Positions 26,816 through 26,987 of a stretch of DNA of 26,987 nucleotides are shown here, one piece after another. The notes beneath the pieces are model-generated. The model was not told where the DNA came from. It was given only the letters and a program-made list of their open reading frames with translations, and ran no database searches. Origin of the DNA: Chloroflexota bacterium (GTDB taxonomy: Bacteria; Chloroflexota; Anaerolineae; B4-G1); assembly GCA_024232355.1 (NCBI GenBank), contig JAAEPW010000889.1:1-26987 (forward strand). Reading direction: 5' to 3'. The translations under genes were made by a program, and so were the position numbers. Each line of letters begins with the position of its first letter. Position 1 is the stretch's first letter.

Positions 26816-26987
26816 GATGATTCGATCGAGTACTATGACTACTCATAGCAGGAGTTTCCCATTGACATAAGTAATTCACTAAACCCAGTCACGAAAAACA
26901 GAAAGCAGGTAAGCCATAAACGTCCAGCAAGGTCGGCGAGAGTTCAATGATGGTTTCTCCACAGGGTAAGATAGACAAGCGCACGAG

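Overview
The window (about 27 kb, moderately GC-rich, almost wholly coding) looks like a housekeeping stretch of a bacterial chromosome. My best guess is Chloroflexota, Anaerolineae-like. This rests on the combination of a membrane-anchored YvcK/CofD-like protein leading a gap-pgk-tpi operon, a DUF512 radical-SAM protein, a tail-anchored Ser/Thr kinase next to a DUF2905 protein, and the style of the small hypothetical proteins. It is inference, with no 16S or marker tree behind it. I see no CRISPR array, insertion sequence, tRNA or rRNA. Several promoters match the sigma-70 consensus closely (TTGACN, 16-17 nt, TATAAT/TACAAT).

Layout. 1-165: the tail of an unidentified + strand gene and its terminator. 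212-1876 (-): a DeaD/CsdA-type RNA helicase with a terminator-like hairpin in its leader, divergent from 2114-6471 (+), the operon yvcK-gap-pgk-tpiA (three consecutive lower-glycolysis enzymes plus the gluconeogenesis factor). 6494-7995 (+): two tandem paralogous membrane proteins with HExxH motifs (M50-like). 8006-9851 (-): a WecA/TagO-like glycan initiator and uracil phosphoribosyltransferase (upp). 9982-12364 (+): ruvB, a tail-anchored Ser/Thr kinase and a DUF2905 protein, joined by ATGA overlaps. 12435-13961 (+): an FGGY sugar kinase. 14139-14753 (+): a broken zinc-ribbon gene. 14906-15094 (-): tatA. 15440-18131 (+): overlapping rluB-like, cmk and DUF512 genes, then a small acidic protein at 18168.

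The most striking locus is 18538-22176. A promoter is followed by a tandem glycine riboswitch, a Rho-independent terminator overlapping the riboswitch end, and one 1081-residue ORF joining serine hydroxymethyltransferase (GlyA) to the glycine-cleavage T protein (GcvT). Between the two enzymes lies what looks like a second, decayed GcvT-like folate-binding module. The fusion puts two enzymes that share glycine and methylene-tetrahydrofolate in one polypeptide under direct glycine control. Downstream are a HEAT-repeat protein and a small hypothetical protein. The window ends with an ArsR-type regulator having a consensus promoter and a candidate operator, followed by an NmrA-like reductase, an SDR that has lost the usual catalytic lysine, and an SMR (EmrE/Qac-type) drug pump. 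The last 172 bases hold no gene that I can support.

Gene-free stretches over 300 bases: 15095-15439 holds the divergent tatA and rluB promoters and little else I can name. 18486-18930 holds a promoter, the glycine riboswitch, its terminator and the ribosome binding site.
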